Below, piece after piece: positions 8,916 through 19,109 of a DNA stretch of 64,000 nucleotides. The notes beneath the pieces were generated by a model. That model ran no database searches. It had not been told where the DNA came from and was given only the letters and a program-made list of their open reading frames with translations. Origin of the DNA: Stutzerimonas nitrititolerans (GTDB lineage Bacteria; Pseudomonadota; Gammaproteobacteria; Pseudomonadales; Pseudomonadaceae). Numbering within the stretch: the first letter of the stretch is position 1; every line of letters starts with the position of its first letter. The stretch spans positions 1-64,000 of the forward strand of contig NZ_RFFL01000003.1 of assembly GCF_003696285.1 (NCBI RefSeq). The letters run 5' to 3'. Both the position numbers and the translations under genes were made by a program.

Positions 8916-9848
8916 TCATCCATAAGAGCGGATGCCCGTCCCGTCGAGGTTGACACGCGTTCCCGCGGCACCGCGGACGATCGCCTCGATATCCGCCAGT
9001 GCGCCGATCACCGCATCCTTGCCGGTGTGCCGGACGAATTCGCAGGCCGCCTGGACCTTCGGTCCCATGGAGCCGGCGGCGAAGGATAGCCGTTCCAGCG
9101 CGTCGGGATGGGCGTGGGCGATGGCCTTCTGTGCCGGCGTGCCCCAATCCAGGTAAGCGCCGTCGACGTCGGTGGCGATCAGCAACAGGTCGGCCCGCAG
9201 CTCTTCGGCCAGCAATGCCGAGCAGAGGTCCTTGTCGATCACCGCCTCGATGCCGCGCAGCTTGCGCTGCTCGTCGTAGACCGTCGGGATGCCGCCCCCG
9301 CCGGCGCAGGTCACCACGCAACCACGCTCCAGCAACCACTGGATCGGGCGAATCTCGAAGATCCGCCTGGGCCGCGGGCTTGGCACCACGCGGCGAAAAT
9401 GCTCGCCATCGGCGGCCATGCTCCAGCCCTTGTCCGCACCCAGTCGTTCGGCTTCCTCACGGCTATATACCGGGCCGATGGGCTTGCTCGGCGCGGCGAA
9501 GGCCGGATCGTCGGCATCCACTTCGACCTGGGTCAGCAGGGTGGCGAAGGGCGTTTCGGCAGGCAGCAGGTTGCCCAGTTCCTGCTCAATCATGTAGCCG
9601 ATCATGCCTTCGGTCTGCGCGCCGAGCACGTCCAGCGGGTAGGCGCCGTCCGGGTCGTAGGCGGCGCCCTGCAAGGCCAGCAGCCCGACCTGCGGGCCGT
9701 TGCCGTGGGCGATCACCAACTGGTTGCCGGGCGCCACCAGCGCGATCTGGCGGCAGGCAATCCGCACGTTCTCGCGCTGCCTGTCGGCGGTCAAGGGTTC
9801 GCCGCGGCGCAGCAGGGCGTTGCCTCCCAGGGCTATGACGATGCGCAT
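8916..9848 (-). CDS. arcC: Carbamate kinase (arginine deiminase pathway)
   Basis: A 310-residue carbamate kinase that transfers the phosphate of carbamoyl phosphate to ADP, the ATP-yielding last step of the arginine deiminase pathway. The start [17 protein letters not shown] is diagnostic, and the remaining length and sequence ([22 protein letters not shown]) fit the family. It is the last gene of arcDABC. The ATG at 9848 is preceded by GGAGGATAAGG. Its stop lies 41 bases from the end of ercS, so the two operons converge. Confidence 0.96.
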   Translation of the reverse strand: MRIVIALGGNALLRRGEPLTADRQRENVRIACRQIALVAPGNQLVIAHGNGPQVGLLALQGAAYDPDGAYPLDVLGAQTEGMIGYMIEQELGNLLPAETPFATLLTQVEVDADDPAFAAPSKPIGPVYSREEAERLGADKGWSMAADGEHFRRVVPSPRPRRIFEIRPIQWLLERGCVVTCAGGGGIPTVYDEQRKLRGIEAVIDKDLCSALLAEELRADLLLIATDVDGAYLDWGTPAQKAIAHAHPDALERLSFAAGSMGPKVQAACEFVRHTGKDAVIGALADIEAIVRGAAGTRVNLDGTGIRSYG

Positions 9849-9862
9849 CCTTATCCTCCGTT

Positions 9863-10873
9863 TCAGATATCGCCGAGGGTCGCCACCAGCACGGCCTTGA
9901 TGGTGTGCATGCGGTTCTCGGCCTGGTCGAAGGCGATGCATGCCGGCGATTCGAACACCTCCTCGGTGACCTCGATGCCGCCGGCCAGCTGCGGATGATG
10001 CTGGACGATCTCCTGGCCGATCCGGGTCTCGGCGTTGTGGAAGGCCGGCAGGCAGTGCATGAATTTCACCCGCGGGTTGCCGCTCGCCTTCATCAGTTGG
10101 GCATTGACCTGGTAGGGCAGAAGTTGGCCGATGCGCTCGCCCCAGGTCTCAACCGGCTCGCCCATCGACACCCAGACGTCGGTGTGGATGAAGTCGACGC
10201 CCCGCACCGCCTCGCACGGGTCTTCTGTGAGCGTCAACTGTGCGCCGGACTGGTCGGCGAATGCCTGGCAGGCGGCGATGTGCTCCGCGCTTGGCCAGAG
10301 CGCTCTGGGCGCGCCGATCCTCACGTCCATGCCGAGCTTGGCGCCGACCAGCAGCAACGAATTACCCATGTTGTTGCGAGCGTCGCCGACGTAGGCGTAG
10401 CTGATTTCGTGCAGTGGCTTGTCGCAGTGCTCGCGCATGGTCAGTACGTCGGCGAGCATCTGGGTTGGGTGGTATTCGTCGGTCAGGCCGTTGAACACCG
10501 GCACACCGGAAAACTGCGCCAGTTCCTCGACGACGTGCTGGCTGTAGCCGCGGTACTCGATGGCGTCGTACATGCGCCCGAGCACGCGGGCGGTGTCCTT
10601 CATGGTTTCCTTGTGACCGATCTGCGAGGAGGTCGGGTCGATATAGGTGACGTTGGCGCCCTGGTCGTAGGCGGCCACCTCGAACGCGCAGCGGGTGCGC
10701 GTGGAGGTCTTCTCGAAGATCAGCGCGATGTTCTTGCCCTCCAGGTGCTGGTGTTCGATGCCGCTGTACTTGGCGCGCTTGAGGTCGCGCGACAGGTCGA
10801 GCAGATAGCGCAGCTCCCGCTCACTGTGATGGGCGAGGCTGAGCAGGTTGCGGTTGTGCAGGTTGAAGGCCAT
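9863..10873 (-). CDS. arcB: Catabolic ornithine carbamoyltransferase
   Basis: A 336-residue ornithine carbamoyltransferase. Visible motifs are the carbamoyl-phosphate loop STRTRCAFE, the segment [12 protein letters not shown] and the ornithine-binding HCLPAFHN. In this operon it runs in the catabolic direction, splitting citrulline into ornithine and carbamoyl phosphate. The start [13 protein letters not shown] was chosen over upstream in-frame codons because it matches the family length and lies 10 bases after arcA. Confidence 0.96.
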   Translation of the reverse strand: MAFNLHNRNLLSLAHHSERELRYLLDLSRDLKRAKYSGIEHQHLEGKNIALIFEKTSTRTRCAFEVAAYDQGANVTYIDPTSSQIGHKETMKDTARVLGRMYDAIEYRGYSQHVVEELAQFSGVPVFNGLTDEYHPTQMLADVLTMREHCDKPLHEISYAYVGDARNNMGNSLLLVGAKLGMDVRIGAPRALWPSAEHIAACQAFADQSGAQLTLTEDPCEAVRGVDFIHTDVWVSMGEPVETWGERIGQLLPYQVNAQLMKASGNPRVKFMHCLPAFHNAETRIGQEIVQHHPQLAGGIEVTEEVFESPACIAFDQAENRMHTIKAVLVATLGDI

Positions 10874-10883
10874 CGTGGTCGCC

Positions 10884-12140
10884 TCAGTAGTCGACGGGGT
10901 CGCGGACAATCGGGCAGGTCATGCAGTGCCCGCCGCCCCGCCCGCGGCCCAGCTCGCTGGCATCGATGGTGATGACCTCGACACCGGCCTTGCGCAGCTG
11001 GGTATTGGTGTGGGTGTTGCGGTCGTAGCCGATCACCACGCCGGGCTCCAGTGCCACCACGTTGTTGCCATCGTCCCACTGCTCGCGCTCGGCCTCGTAG
11101 CTGTCGCCGCCGGTATGCACCGTGCGCAACTGCTGTATGCCAAGCGCCTCGGCGACCACCTCGATGAAGCCCTTTTCCTCGCGGCGCAGGTCGATGCCGC
11201 CGGGCTTGCCGTCGTCCGGGCGCAGGCTGAAGGAGGTGATGGCCTGCACCGCTTCGGGGTAGATCGTCACCAGGTCGCGGTCGCAGAAGCTGAACACTGT
11301 GTCCAGGTGCATCGACGAGCGACCGACCGGCAGGCCGGCGACGATCACCCGCTCGGCCGCGCCCTGCTGGAACAGCGACTGCGCCAGTTGGCCGATGGCC
11401 TGGCGCGAGGAGCGTTCGCCCATGCCGATCAGCACCACGCCGTTGCCGATCGGCATGACGTCGCCGCCTTCCAGGGTGGCGAGGCCGTGGTCCAGATCCG
11501 GATCGCCGTACCAGACCTTGAAATCGGCGCCGGCGAAGGTCGGGTGGAATTTGTAGATCGCAGCGGCCAGCAGCGTTTCCTGGCGACGCGCGGTCCAGTG
11601 CATGGGGTTGAGCGCCACGCCGCCGTAGATCCAGCAGGTGGTGTCACGGGTGAAAATCGTGTTCGGCAGCGGCGCCAGGATGAAGCTGGAGTGGCCGAGA
11701 TATTCACGGAACATCCGCACGATCTCGCCGCTGTGGGTACCGGGCAGGTCATCGCCGGAGACACCGCCGATGAGGAATTCGGCGAGCCGGCGCGGCTCGA
11801 GTTCCTGCAGCCAGGCGCGCACTTCGTTGTGCAGGCCGAGGCCGACGAGGTTGGGCGTCAGCTTGCGATCCAGAATCCAGCCTTTCGCCTCGGCGTCGTG
11901 GAGGATGTCGGTGAGCAGGTTGTGCATTTCCAGCACTTCGACGCCGCGCTCGCGCATCTTGGTGACGAAATCGAAGTGGTCGCGCTTGGCCTGGCTGACC
12001 CATAGCACGTCGTCGAACAGCAACTCGTCGCAGTTGGACGGGGTGAGCCGCTGGTGGGCCAGTCCCGGCGAGCAGACCAGCACCTTGCGCAGCTTGCCGA
12101 CCTCGGAATGCACGCCGAGTCGTTGAGTGGAAGTAGGCAT
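10884..12140 (-). CDS. arcA: Arginine deiminase
   Basis: A 418-residue arginine deiminase that hydrolyses arginine to citrulline and ammonia. The catalytic cysteine is Cys406 in GGGHCMTCP near the C-terminus; the FTRDT segment and the [10 protein letters not shown] region of the propeller fold are also present. The length equals that of the P. aeruginosa enzyme. It has an AGGAGA site before the ATG at 12140 and lies 44 bases after arcD. Confidence 0.97.
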   Translation of the reverse strand: MPTSTQRLGVHSEVGKLRKVLVCSPGLAHQRLTPSNCDELLFDDVLWVSQAKRDHFDFVTKMRERGVEVLEMHNLLTDILHDAEAKGWILDRKLTPNLVGLGLHNEVRAWLQELEPRRLAEFLIGGVSGDDLPGTHSGEIVRMFREYLGHSSFILAPLPNTIFTRDTTCWIYGGVALNPMHWTARRQETLLAAAIYKFHPTFAGADFKVWYGDPDLDHGLATLEGGDVMPIGNGVVLIGMGERSSRQAIGQLAQSLFQQGAAERVIVAGLPVGRSSMHLDTVFSFCDRDLVTIYPEAVQAITSFSLRPDDGKPGGIDLRREEKGFIEVVAEALGIQQLRTVHTGGDSYEAEREQWDDGNNVVALEPGVVIGYDRNTHTNTQLRKAGVEVITIDASELGRGRGGGHCMTCPIVRDPVDY

Positions 12141-12184
12141 CGAAATCTCCTGTCACGGGCCTCCGCGAAGGAGGCCAGGGTGAG

Positions 12185-13612
12185 TCAAAGGGTCAGGAAG
12201 CCGTCATACAGACCATAGGCCGCGATCAGCGCGCCGATGAGCACGGCAACGAAGATGAGCTTTTCCAGCGTGGTGAACACTGGCTGGCCCAGCTCGCGCT
12301 TGGCCTTGGCGAAAAACAGCGCGCCGGGGGCATAGAGCAGGGCCGACAGCAGCAGGTACTGGATGCCGCCGGCGTAGAGCAGCCAGGCGGCGTAGAGCAG
12401 GGCGACCAGTGCGATCGACAGGTCCTTGCGGCGCTCGTCGGGGTCGCTTTCGTAGGTCTCGCCGCGCCAACTGACCAGCACCGCATAGGCGGCCGACCAG
12501 AAGTACGGCACCAGGATCATCGAGGTGGCCAGGTACAGCAGGTTGAGGTAGGTCGCGTCGTTGAACAGGGTGACGATCAGCATCAGCTGGATCAGCCCGT
12601 TGGAGAGCCACAACGCATTGCTCGGCACCTGCTTGGCGTTTTCCTTGCGCAGGAAGGTCGGCATGGTGTGGTCGCGCGCGCCGGCGAAGAGGATCTCGGC
12701 GCAGAGCAGCGTCCATGCCAGCAGCCCGCCGAGCAGCGAGATGACCAGCCCGACGCTGATCAGCAGCGCCCCCCAGCGTCCGACCACGTGCTCCAGCACG
12801 CCGGCCATGGAGGGATTCTTCAGCGCGGCGAGCTCCGGCTGGCTCATGATGCCCATCGACAGCACATTCACCAGCACCAGAAGCAGCAGCACGGCGTAGA
12901 AACCGATGACGGTCGCCTTGCCGATGTCGCGGCGATTCTGCGCGCGTGCCGAATAGATGTTGGCGCCCTCGATGCCGATGAACACCCAGACGGTGACCAG
13001 CATCATGCCGCGCACCTGGTCCATCACGCTGCCCAGCTCGAGGTTGCCCGAACCCCAGAAGTCGGCGGTGAAGACCTCGACCTTGAAGGCCAGGGCGGTA
13101 ATCACGATGAACAGCACCAGCGGCACGACCTTGGCGATGGTGGTGATCAGGTTGAGGAACGCGGCCTCCCTGATGCCGTTGAGCACCAGGAAATGGATGC
13201 CCCAGAGCAGCAGCGAGGCGCAGACGATGGCCGCCAGGCTGTTGCCTTCGCCGAAGACCGGGAAGAACAGCCCCAGGGTGCTGAACAGCAGGACCATGTA
13301 GCTGACGTTGCCGATCCAGGCGCTGATCCAGTAGCCCCAGGCAGAGGAAAAGCCCATGTAGTCGCCGAACCCGGCCTTGGCATAGGCATAGACGCCGGTA
13401 TCCAGTTCGGGCTTGCGGTTGGCCAGGGTCTGGAACACGAAGGCGAGGGTGAGCATGCCCACCGCGGTGATCGCCCAACCGATCAGTACCGCACCGGCCC
13501 CCGCACTGGCCGCCATGTTCTGTGGCAGCGAGAAGATGCCGCCGCCGATCATCGAACCGACCACCAGTGCGACCAGGGCACCGAGGCGGAGCCTTTGCGT
13601 TGACTCAGTCAT
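12185..13612 (-). CDS. arcD: Arginine/ornithine antiporter
   Basis: A 475-residue APC-family inner-membrane antiporter exchanging external arginine for ornithine. About twelve to thirteen hydrophobic segments can be read, beginning with LGALVALVVGSMIGGGIFSL (the family GSGIF-type motif in helix 1). First gene of the arcDABC operon, preceded by a strong GGAGG site (13619-13623 on the opposite strand) and by the Anr-type promoter at 13642-13682. Confidence 0.95.
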   Translation of the reverse strand: MTESTQRLRLGALVALVVGSMIGGGIFSLPQNMAASAGAGAVLIGWAITAVGMLTLAFVFQTLANRKPELDTGVYAYAKAGFGDYMGFSSAWGYWISAWIGNVSYMVLLFSTLGLFFPVFGEGNSLAAIVCASLLLWGIHFLVLNGIREAAFLNLITTIAKVVPLVLFIVITALAFKVEVFTADFWGSGNLELGSVMDQVRGMMLVTVWVFIGIEGANIYSARAQNRRDIGKATVIGFYAVLLLLVLVNVLSMGIMSQPELAALKNPSMAGVLEHVVGRWGALLISVGLVISLLGGLLAWTLLCAEILFAGARDHTMPTFLRKENAKQVPSNALWLSNGLIQLMLIVTLFNDATYLNLLYLATSMILVPYFWSAAYAVLVSWRGETYESDPDERRKDLSIALVALLYAAWLLYAGGIQYLLLSALLYAPGALFFAKAKRELGQPVFTTLEKLIFVAVLIGALIAAYGLYDGFLTL

Positions 13613-13641
13613 GGCTAGACCCTCCTTTCGGATGTCTGGCC

Positions 13642-13682
13642 ATTAAGCTCCGCCGTTGCAGCCACCGAAATGACTTGGGTCA
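13642..13682 (-). promoter_or_regulatory. Anr/FNR-type class II promoter of arcDABC
   Basis: On the minus strand TGACCCAAGTCA (13682-13671) is a symmetrical FNR-family half-site pair with a 4-base spacer. The centre of the box lies 34.5 bases from the far edge of a CTTAAT -10 hexamer (13647-13642). This puts the box at -41.5 from a start near 13635, the standard class II position. Low-oxygen activation by Anr is well known for arcDABC in P. aeruginosa. Confidence 0.8.
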
Positions 13683-13777
13683 GTGTTTTTCAACTTGTGC
13701 GGGTCGAGGCAAGGGGCGCCAGCGCTTGCCCTACAACCGGTACAACTTTGCCAGCCGACACCTCCGCCGGCCCGTTC

Positions 13778-15772
13778 TCACTGCAGCTTGAAGCGATTCA
13801 CCATGCCGATCAGGCGGTCGTTCGAGGCTGACAGCGCATCGGTGCTGCGGCCGACGGTCACGCCGCTCTCCACCAGTTCGTCGACCATGTCGCGAACCGC
13901 CACCATGTTCTGATTGATCTCGCCACTCACGGCGCTCTGTTCTTCGGCAGCGGCCGCGATCTGTGCGCTGAGGTCGTGGATGCGATTGGTCGAGTCCGCC
14001 ATCTGATCCAGGCCGCTATTGACGCGCGTGGTCTTGTCCGCGGTGGCCTGGCAGCTGTCGCGGGTTTTTTCCATCGCCGCCACGGCGGCATCCACGGCGT
14101 TTTGCAGCGCCGCCAGCATCTCGTCGATTTGCGAAGTGCTCTGCTGCGTGCGGGCCGCCAGCGCGCGAACTTCGTCGGCCACCACGGCGAATCCGCGGCC
14201 CTGCTCACCGGCGCGGGCGGCCTCGATGGCGGCGTTGAGCGCGAGCAGGTTGGTCTGGCCGGCGATCTCGCCGATCACGCCCAGCACATCGTTGATCCGC
14301 CGTGCATCTTGCTGCATGGCTTGGACCTGGGCGGTGGCCGTTTCGACCTCGTTGACCAGATCCAGGACGCTGTTCGCGGCTTCCTCGACCGTCCGGCGCG
14401 ATTGCGCGGCGTGCTCGTTGGCCGCCTGGGTAAAGCTCGCGGTCTCGTTCGCGCTCTGTGCGACGGAGTCGGCGGTGGAGCTCATCTCGGTGATGGCGGT
14501 CACCGCCTGGTCGGTCTCGCTGGCGTGGCGCGCCAGGATGGCATTGGTCTGGCTGGACTGGCGCTTGAGCTGATCGAGCTCGGCGGAGATCTGCCGGGAC
14601 GAGGCGGCCAGGTCCGCGATCATCTCCTGCAGGTAGACGATGAAGTCATTCACCGCCACACCGATGTGGTCCACTTCGTCGTCACCCTTGATCCCGATTC
14701 TGCGGGTGAGATCGGCATCGCCGGACGACAGCGACTGGATGTTCGCCGTCAACAGCTGCAGCCGGCGCATCAGGGTGCGCAGGGCAACCACCATCAGCAA
14801 CAGCAGCAGCGCGACGATGGGCAGTTGCAGCCAGCCCAGGGTGCCGAGCATCGCACTGGTCTTCTCCGTCAGCAGGCGGCTCGGCAGGGCGGTGGCCAGC
14901 AGCCAGGGCGTGCCCTCGATGGGCTTGAGGAAGAAGGCGGTCGGCTCGCCGTCCGCCGCTTCGAATTCGCTGAAGACGCGATGCTCGCCGCGATCGAGCG
15001 CCGATCCGATCTGGGCGACGAAGGGTGTTCGCGCAGCCAGCTCCGAGACGTTCTTCAGCACGATCTGCTCGTTCAGCGCCGGCAGGTTGCTGAGAATCTT
15101 GCCATCGGCCTCGACGATCATGATCTGGCCCTGGATCTCCTTCTCCTTGTTGGCCACCAGCTCGTTGAAGAAGCCCAGCGTGAGGTCGATGGTGGACACG
15201 CCATAGGCCTTGCCATCCTTGCGAATCGCCATGGCGCAGTTGGTGCGCGGCTCCGCGCTGGCGTCATCCTTGTAGGCGGCCGCCCAGGCGCAGTGCCCGC
15301 TCGGCGCCTGGAGACCGGCCTTGTGCCAGGGCTGCTCGAAGTAATTGAGCGATTCGGCGCTGTTCCAGTGGGTGTTGAGCACCAGCCGGCCCTGGGCGTC
15401 GCGGTGATAGAAGGTGCTGTGCTTGGCCTGTCCGGGTGTGCGCATGTTCGGAAGAGGCCAGATGCCGCCGCCGAATACCTTCGGGTCCCCGTACTGGTCG
15501 ATCAGCCTGGGTAATACGGCATCGATCTGTTCGCTCTGGAGCAGCGCGGCCGTCTGGGTAATGGCGCGCGACTGACTTTCGATCCGCGCCAGGTTGAGCT
15601 GGATGGCCTGGGCGATTTCGTCCACCTTTTCCTCGACGAGCCGGATTTCGGTCTCTTCGAGTTGCGGGGCGACGAATTTCTGGATACCCAGCAGCGTCAA
15701 CGCGATGGCAACGACGGTCAGGGTGGCGAACGTGGTCAGGTAGCGTGCCTGGATGGTTTTCAGAAAGGTCAT
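13778..15772 (-). CDS. Methyl-accepting chemotaxis protein with dCache-type sensor
   Basis: A 664-residue transmembrane chemoreceptor. TM1 is at about residues 10-30, followed by a large periplasmic domain of about 270 residues with a double-Cache-like pattern (YGVSTIDLTLGFFNELVANK), a second TM near residues 310-330, a HAMP domain, and the cytoplasmic signalling helices with the conserved tip EIAGQTNLLALNAAIEAARA. It should relay ligand binding to CheA/CheW. The ligand is unknown. It is divergent from the GGDEF-EAL gene, with 76 bases between them. The last residues (ANRFKL) do not form a CheR-binding pentapeptide. Confidence 0.9.
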   Translation of the reverse strand: MTFLKTIQARYLTTFATLTVVAIALTLLGIQKFVAPQLEETEIRLVEEKVDEIAQAIQLNLARIESQSRAITQTAALLQSEQIDAVLPRLIDQYGDPKVFGGGIWPLPNMRTPGQAKHSTFYHRDAQGRLVLNTHWNSAESLNYFEQPWHKAGLQAPSGHCAWAAAYKDDASAEPRTNCAMAIRKDGKAYGVSTIDLTLGFFNELVANKEKEIQGQIMIVEADGKILSNLPALNEQIVLKNVSELAARTPFVAQIGSALDRGEHRVFSEFEAADGEPTAFFLKPIEGTPWLLATALPSRLLTEKTSAMLGTLGWLQLPIVALLLLLMVVALRTLMRRLQLLTANIQSLSSGDADLTRRIGIKGDDEVDHIGVAVNDFIVYLQEMIADLAASSRQISAELDQLKRQSSQTNAILARHASETDQAVTAITEMSSTADSVAQSANETASFTQAANEHAAQSRRTVEEAANSVLDLVNEVETATAQVQAMQQDARRINDVLGVIGEIAGQTNLLALNAAIEAARAGEQGRGFAVVADEVRALAARTQQSTSQIDEMLAALQNAVDAAVAAMEKTRDSCQATADKTTRVNSGLDQMADSTNRIHDLSAQIAAAAEEQSAVSGEINQNMVAVRDMVDELVESGVTVGRSTDALSASNDRLIGMVNRFKLQ

Positions 15773-15848
15773 GGGAGCTTCGGCCAGAGGATGGATCGAT
15801 CAGTGGCCGCTATCGGCATTGCCGGTGACTACTTGAGGGACCGACGGA

Positions 15849-18251
15849 ATGCCCGGACGAGTGGCTTCGGTCACAGATTCGTCATCGAGTAGTGGCAATC
15901 TGATGCTCCCTGCGCTGCCGGATCGGTACTTTCCAGTGATACGCCTGAAGCCCGCCACTTCGCTGGAGTCGATCAAGCTGGTCACGGTAGCGTTGGGCGT
16001 CGCCATCGTCGCGTTCATCTGGATCATCCATCACCAGCAGTTCTCGACCGCCAGGAGCGAAGCGCTCGAAGCACGGGCGGCCGAGCACCTGAGCCTGGCG
16101 ACGGCCATCGCCGAGAGCCTCAGGCACCTCACCGACCGCGCCGAGGCCATGGGCGCCTGGTTCGAGCAACCCTTCGATACGCCTTCGAAGCTGTCACCCC
16201 ATCTGTCGCGAATGCTGGCGGACGATCCGGTATTCAGCCGCGTCGGCATCTACAGCCTTGCCGGCACGCAACTATTCTCCAGCCACGAAAGCATGCCCGC
16301 GGCGCTACCGGATTCCTGGCTGGAGCAGTATCGGGCCAGGGCCGAGCGCTTTGCCTTCAAGCCGTTCCTGCCATCGCTGGCCGCCGGAGTGGGGCGCAGC
16401 GACACGCCGAGCTGGCGCTTGCCCTTGCTGCTGCCGCTTTCCGACGCGGGGCAGCGTCAGTTGCGTTACATCATGCTGATCGAGATGGACGTGGGCTATC
16501 TGGCGTCGCTGATCCAGCGCATCGAACTCGGGCGTACCGGCCTGGTGCATCTGCTGGACAGCACTGGCCAGGAGCGGCTCAGGGCGGACAGCAGTGGCGT
16601 GGTCTTTGGCGGGCAACCGCTGCGGCTGGCTACCGGCGAAGCGTCCGGGCGGCGGATTCACACCCTGGAAGGCGCGGTCTATCTGAGCCTGTACAGCCAG
16701 CTCCCCGAGCGGGCGCTCAGCATCGCGATCAGCCAGCAGTACGAGGAAATACTCGAGCCAGTGAGAGCCGTGCAGGTGCCGCAGCGGTGGCTGAGCCTGG
16801 CCATGTCGGGAGTGATTTTATGCGTGGTGCTCTGGCTGATTCGCATGCTGGGCCAGCAACAGCGGGTGCTGGTCGCGTTGCAGCAATCCGAGCAGAGCAA
16901 GCAGCAACTGATCGCCAGCCTGCAGAACGAGCACGAACGCAGCCGCCGAGCCGCTTCGACGGACCACCTGAGCGGTCTGTACAACCGCCGCGAGTTTCTC
17001 CAGCTCGCCAGCGCGATGCTTGCCGAGCAGCGGAGCACGCGTCGCTTGCTGGCGATCCTGTTCATGGACATGGACCGCTTCAAGTCGATCAACGACACCC
17101 TGGGCCACAAGACCGGTGATCAGCTGCTCCAGGCAGTCGCCGGGCGGGTTCAACGTCTGCTGGAGCCCGGAGACCTGGCGGCGCGTTTCGGTGGCGATGA
17201 ATTCGTCGTGCTGCTGGCCGGTGAACGCAGCGAGCAGCAGATCGCCGACTGGACCGCCACGCTGGTCGAGCGTATCTCGGCGCCTTATTCGCTGGAGAGT
17301 CGCGAGCTGAATACCAGCCCCAGCATCGGTGTCGCCATCTGTCCGCGCGATGCCGAGGACATCGACAGCCTCATTCGTAACGCCGATGCGGCGATGTACT
17401 CGGCCAAGCAGGCCGGCCGCGGCCAGTTCCGCTTCTACGACCCCTCGCTGAACCTGACCAGCATCGAGGAGTTCCAGCTCGAGCAGGCCTTTGGCGACGG
17501 CTTGAGGAAGCATCAGTTCGTGCTGCATTACCAGCCGCAGGTCAGGCTGGAGAACATGAAGGTCATCGGTTATGAGGCCCTGGTGCGCTGGCAGCATCCG
17601 GAGTTCGGGCTCATCTACCCGGATCGTTTCATCGGGATCGCCGAGCGCAGTGGCTTCATCGTGCCGCTGGGCATGGAGGTGCTGCAGCTCGCCTGCCGGC
17701 AACTGGCGCAATGGCGCGCCCAGGGTTCGACGGTGTGCATGGGTATCAACGTTTCGCAGCTGCAGCTGAACCAGCCCGGCTTCAGCGACAAGGTTCTCGA
17801 AGTGCTGGAGGAGTGCGGCCTGGAGCCCGGCTGGATCGAGCTGGAGATCACCGAAACGGCGATCGTCGATCGCGAGGGCATCGCCCTTCGGCAACTGGCA
17901 ATGCTCAAGGCGGCCGGGGTCAGCATCAGCCTGGACGACTTCGGCCGTGGCTATGCCGGCTTTGCCCACCTGCAGGCACTGCCGATCACCAAGCTGAAGC
18001 TGGACCGTAGCCTGATCGCACCCTTGAGCAACAGCCACGATGACAGCCCGATCGTCTCGTCCACCATCATCCTCGCCAAGCGCATGGGGTTGCAGGTCGT
18101 CGCCGAAGGCGTGGAAACCCGCGGCCAGGTCGTGAGCCTGAAACTGGCCGGCTGCGATATCGCGCAGGGCTACCATTTCAGCCGGCCCGTAGCCGCCGAA
18201 GACGTTCCCGAATTCGCATCCGGCCGCGAGGTTTCGGCGCTATGTATCTGA
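15849..18251 (+). CDS. Membrane-bound diguanylate cyclase/phosphodiesterase (GGDEF-EAL)
   Basis: An 800-residue c-di-GMP enzyme. TM1 (about residues 40-60), a periplasmic sensor of some 250 residues, TM2 near residue 320, GGDEF (intact GGDEF at 448-452), and EAL (EALVR from 576). EAL-domain catalytic positions look complete: INVSQ, ELEITETA, LDDFGRGYAG, KLKLDRS, AEGVET, QGYHFSRP. The autoinhibitory RxxD site before GGDEF reads EPGD, so product inhibition at the I-site is unlikely. It may have both activities. Start 15849 has GAGGGA upstream; 15903 is an alternative. Its end overlaps the following gene by 10 bases. Confidence 0.9.
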   Translation: MPGRVASVTDSSSSSGNLMLPALPDRYFPVIRLKPATSLESIKLVTVALGVAIVAFIWIIHHQQFSTARSEALEARAAEHLSLATAIAESLRHLTDRAEAMGAWFEQPFDTPSKLSPHLSRMLADDPVFSRVGIYSLAGTQLFSSHESMPAALPDSWLEQYRARAERFAFKPFLPSLAAGVGRSDTPSWRLPLLLPLSDAGQRQLRYIMLIEMDVGYLASLIQRIELGRTGLVHLLDSTGQERLRADSSGVVFGGQPLRLATGEASGRRIHTLEGAVYLSLYSQLPERALSIAISQQYEEILEPVRAVQVPQRWLSLAMSGVILCVVLWLIRMLGQQQRVLVALQQSEQSKQQLIASLQNEHERSRRAASTDHLSGLYNRREFLQLASAMLAEQRSTRRLLAILFMDMDRFKSINDTLGHKTGDQLLQAVAGRVQRLLEPGDLAARFGGDEFVVLLAGERSEQQIADWTATLVERISAPYSLESRELNTSPSIGVAICPRDAEDIDSLIRNADAAMYSAKQAGRGQFRFYDPSLNLTSIEEFQLEQAFGDGLRKHQFVLHYQPQVRLENMKVIGYEALVRWQHPEFGLIYPDRFIGIAERSGFIVPLGMEVLQLACRQLAQWRAQGSTVCMGINVSQLQLNQPGFSDKVLEVLEECGLEPGWIELEITETAIVDREGIALRQLAMLKAAGVSISLDDFGRGYAGFAHLQALPITKLKLDRSLIAPLSNSHDDSPIVSSTIILAKRMGLQVVAEGVETRGQVVSLKLAGCDIAQGYHFSRPVAAEDVPEFASGREVSALCI

Positions 18252-19105
18252 TCAGGAAGGCTATCGTCGCTTTGTTCGTGCTGCTGTTCGCGGCGCCACT
18301 GCATGCCGAAGGTGATACGGAAAGTCTGCGTATCGCCCTGATCCCCAAGAAAGGCATCGAGGAGCTGATCAGCGAATACCAACCGCTGATTGCCTACCTG
18401 AGCGACGAGCTGGGTATGCCGGTAGAGGTGGTGCCGACCCGGTCCTATGAGAGCGTGATCGATGCCATCGTCTCTGGTGGCGTCGACATCGCCTGGCTGG
18501 GGCCGGCGTCATACCTGATCGCCAAGCAGCGGGACCCACATATCGAGCCCTTCGCCAGGCTCACGCTGGACGAGGGGTATTTCACGGCTGCGGGGAATCA
18601 TTATCGGTCAATCCTGCTGGTGCGCCGTGCCAGCGGTATTTCGCGGGTATCACAGCTGAAGGGCGGTCGCGTGGCACTGACCGATCCGGCGAGCACCTCG
18701 GGCAGCCTGATACCCAATAGCGAATTCGCCGCCGCTGCCGGAACCCGCCTGGAGCGCTTCTTCGCTGCGCAGGTATATGCCGGCTCCCATGACAACGCAC
18801 TGGATGCTCTGCTGGAGGGCAGGGTGGACGCCGCATTCGTCGCCAGCGTGCGGGCGGACCAATATCTGCAATCGCAACGCATGGAACGCGATACCTTGCG
18901 GGTCCTGTGGCGCTCGGAACCGATCCACTACGATCCCTTTGTATTCTCCGGCGGGCTGAGTCCGACCCTGAAACGACGAGTCAGCGAGCTGATGTTCGCC
19001 AACTCGCCGGCACTCGCGGCTTTCTTCGATTCTCAGCAGGCGACCGGGCTTGTTGCGGCTGGGGACGCCGACTACGAGCGGTTAAGGCGCTATATCGCAC
19101 GCTGA
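18242..19105 (+). CDS. PhnD-like periplasmic phosphate/phosphonate-type binding protein
   Basis: A 287-residue exported protein: signal peptide (residues 1-22, cleavage near LHA-EGD), then a PhnD/type-2 periplasmic binding fold (SLRIALIPKKGIEELISEYQ, DIAWLGPASYLIAK, LTDPASTSGSLIPN). No transporter permease or ATPase lies next to it. Its start is inside the end of the GGDEF-EAL gene, so the two are made together. This suggests that it senses a ligand for the periplasmic domain of that enzyme rather than feeding an importer. The ligand is unknown; proteins of this family bind phosphonates, phosphite and other small molecules. Confidence 0.85.
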   Translation: MYLIRKAIVALFVLLFAAPLHAEGDTESLRIALIPKKGIEELISEYQPLIAYLSDELGMPVEVVPTRSYESVIDAIVSGGVDIAWLGPASYLIAKQRDPHIEPFARLTLDEGYFTAAGNHYRSILLVRRASGISRVSQLKGGRVALTDPASTSGSLIPNSEFAAAAGTRLERFFAAQVYAGSHDNALDALLEGRVDAAFVASVRADQYLQSQRMERDTLRVLWRSEPIHYDPFVFSGGLSPTLKRRVSELMFANSPALAAFFDSQQATGLVAAGDADYERLRRYIAR

Positions 19106-19109
19106 CTGC

